NCBI GenBank assembly: GCA_017411885.1
Contig: JAFQPF010000169.1
Location: forward strand, 1-5,995
Reading direction: 5' to 3'
DNA length: 5,995 nucleotides
From: Clostridia bacterium
Lineage (GTDB): Bacteria > Bacillota_A > Clostridia > Oscillospirales > CAG-272
Shown here piece by piece: positions 5,389 to 5,995 of the stretch. Each line of letters starts with the position of its first letter. The stretch's first letter is position 1. Both the position numbers and the translations under genes were made by a program. The notes under the pieces are model-generated. The model did not search any database, had not been told where the DNA came from, and was given only the letters and a program-made list of their open reading frames with translations.

Positions 5389-5995
5389 ATGATGACATCC
5401 TTAATACAGAGCATATCTGTTCTTTTTGAATATTTTGCCGCTATTGAGTGGTACCACGTGGTTATGTGGCTGATCGGTGCGCTTCTTATCTATCTTGCTA
5501 TAGCAAAGGATATGGAGCCGACACTCCTTTTGCCTATGGGCTTTGGGGCAATACTTGTAAACATTCCTTTTTCGGGTGTTCTCACTCAGGGAGACGCGCA
5601 CGGCGCGATAGAGGTGCTTTTTGAGTTCGGCCTTGAATACGGTGAGCTTTTCCCGTTGCTTCTCTTTATCGGTATAGGCGCGATGATCGACTTTGGCCCG
5701 CTTCTTACAAACCCGAAGCTTATGCTTTTCGGTGCGGCGGCACAGTTCGGTATCTTTATGACCTTAAGCCTTGCGGCACTCTTAGGATATGATATAAAAG
5801 ACGCGGCTTCGATAGGTATTATCGGTGCGGCAGACGGTCCTACCTCAATTTTCGTTGCACAGACTCTTAACAGTAACTTTACCTCGGCGATCATCGTTGC
5901 CGCGTATTCGTATATGGCGCTTGTACCGATCGTACAGCCGCCGGTAATCAAGCTTATGACTACCAAGAAGGAGCGTCGGATAAAAATGGTATACG
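5389..5995 (+). CDS. Na+-translocating decarboxylase beta subunit (OadB/GcdB/MmdB family), partial
   Basis: The frame is open from ATG 5389 to the right edge, giving 202 residues, about half of the usual 370-430. The product is a polytopic membrane protein, with hydrophobic segments near 24-38, 45-61, 86-100, 110-132 and 164-186. Family marks are KDMEPTLLLPMGFG (40-53), GIGAMIDFGPLL (95-106), GIIGAADGPTSIF (143-155) and YMALVPIVQPPVIKLMT (175-191). D149 in the ADGPT loop corresponds to the conserved aspartate of the GGADGP region implicated in Na+/H+ transport in OadB. In the complex this subunit couples decarboxylation of carboxybiotin to Na+ export. Whether the acid is oxaloacetate, glutaconyl-CoA or methylmalonyl-CoA depends on an alpha subunit not in the window. 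AGAGG (5380-5384) precedes two adjacent ATGs; the second (5392) has the better spacing, so the exact start is ambiguous by one codon. No gamma or biotin-carrier gene precedes it. Confidence 0.93.
   Translation, partial: MMTSLIQSISVLFEYFAAIEWYHVVMWLIGALLIYLAIAKDMEPTLLLPMGFGAILVNIPFSGVLTQGDAHGAIEVLFEFGLEYGELFPLLLFIGIGAMIDFGPLLTNPKLMLFGAAAQFGIFMTLSLAALLGYDIKDAASIGIIGAADGPTSIFVAQTLNSNFTSAIIVAAYSYMALVPIVQPPVIKLMTTKKERRIKMVY

Noticed and set aside
5586..5966. 126-residue minus-strand frame antisense to the decarboxylase beta subunit
   Set aside because: The plus-strand frame has conserved membrane motifs through this region; the antisense frame is an artefact of codon bias.

Overview
The window reads as a stretch of low-to-mid GC Firmicutes chromosome, most likely an anaerobic member of the Clostridia (gut or sediment type). 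The support is a GlpA-like FAD oxidoreductase of the clostridial kind, Mini-RNase III (MrnC, typical of Firmicutes and cyanobacteria), a PrsA-type foldase lipoprotein, a SleB-family cell wall hydrolase, a ferritin-like diiron protein and a biotin-dependent Na+-pumping decarboxylase beta subunit, together with strong AGGAGG-type ribosome binding sites and consensus sigma-A promoters. I cannot name the species. There is no sign of mobile elements, tRNA or rRNA genes, or CRISPR, and gene density is normal.

Layout. (1) Minus strand, left edge to 1078: the N-terminal 359 residues of an FAD-dependent oxidoreductase, cut by the window edge. (2) A 250-bp divergent intergenic region with one promoter in each direction and a strong inverted repeat just before the ribosome binding site of the next gene. 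(3) Plus strand 1329-1721: mrnC, ending in a bidirectional terminator shared with the convergent foldase gene. (4) Minus strand 1762-2766: PrsA-like PpiC-type foldase lipoprotein with a perfect-consensus promoter and a leader rich in inverted repeats. (5) Plus strand 2940-3767: a membrane-anchored SleB-like hydrolase, divergent from the foldase and closed by a strong terminator. (6) Plus strand from 3878: a promoter driving an apparent operon of a ferritin-like protein, a sugar phosphate isomerase/epimerase-like TIM-barrel protein and a decarboxylase beta subunit that runs off the right edge.

How they fit together. The foldase and the hydrolase are divergent neighbours that both act outside the membrane, so the foldase could help fold the hydrolase; this is inference from position only. 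The three right-hand genes are separated by 18 and 30 bp with no terminator between them and are probably cotranscribed, although their predicted jobs (metal or oxygen handling, sugar metabolism, Na+ export) have no obvious shared pathway.

The protein-coding content is mostly ordinary. The points worth a second look are regulatory: the inverted repeats in the foldase leader, the inverted repeat filling the spacer of the ferritin-gene promoter, the hairpin and possible five-codon leader ORF before mrnC, and the apparent loss of the usual helix-1 metal ligand in the ferritin-like protein. I found no convincing novel multi-gene system.
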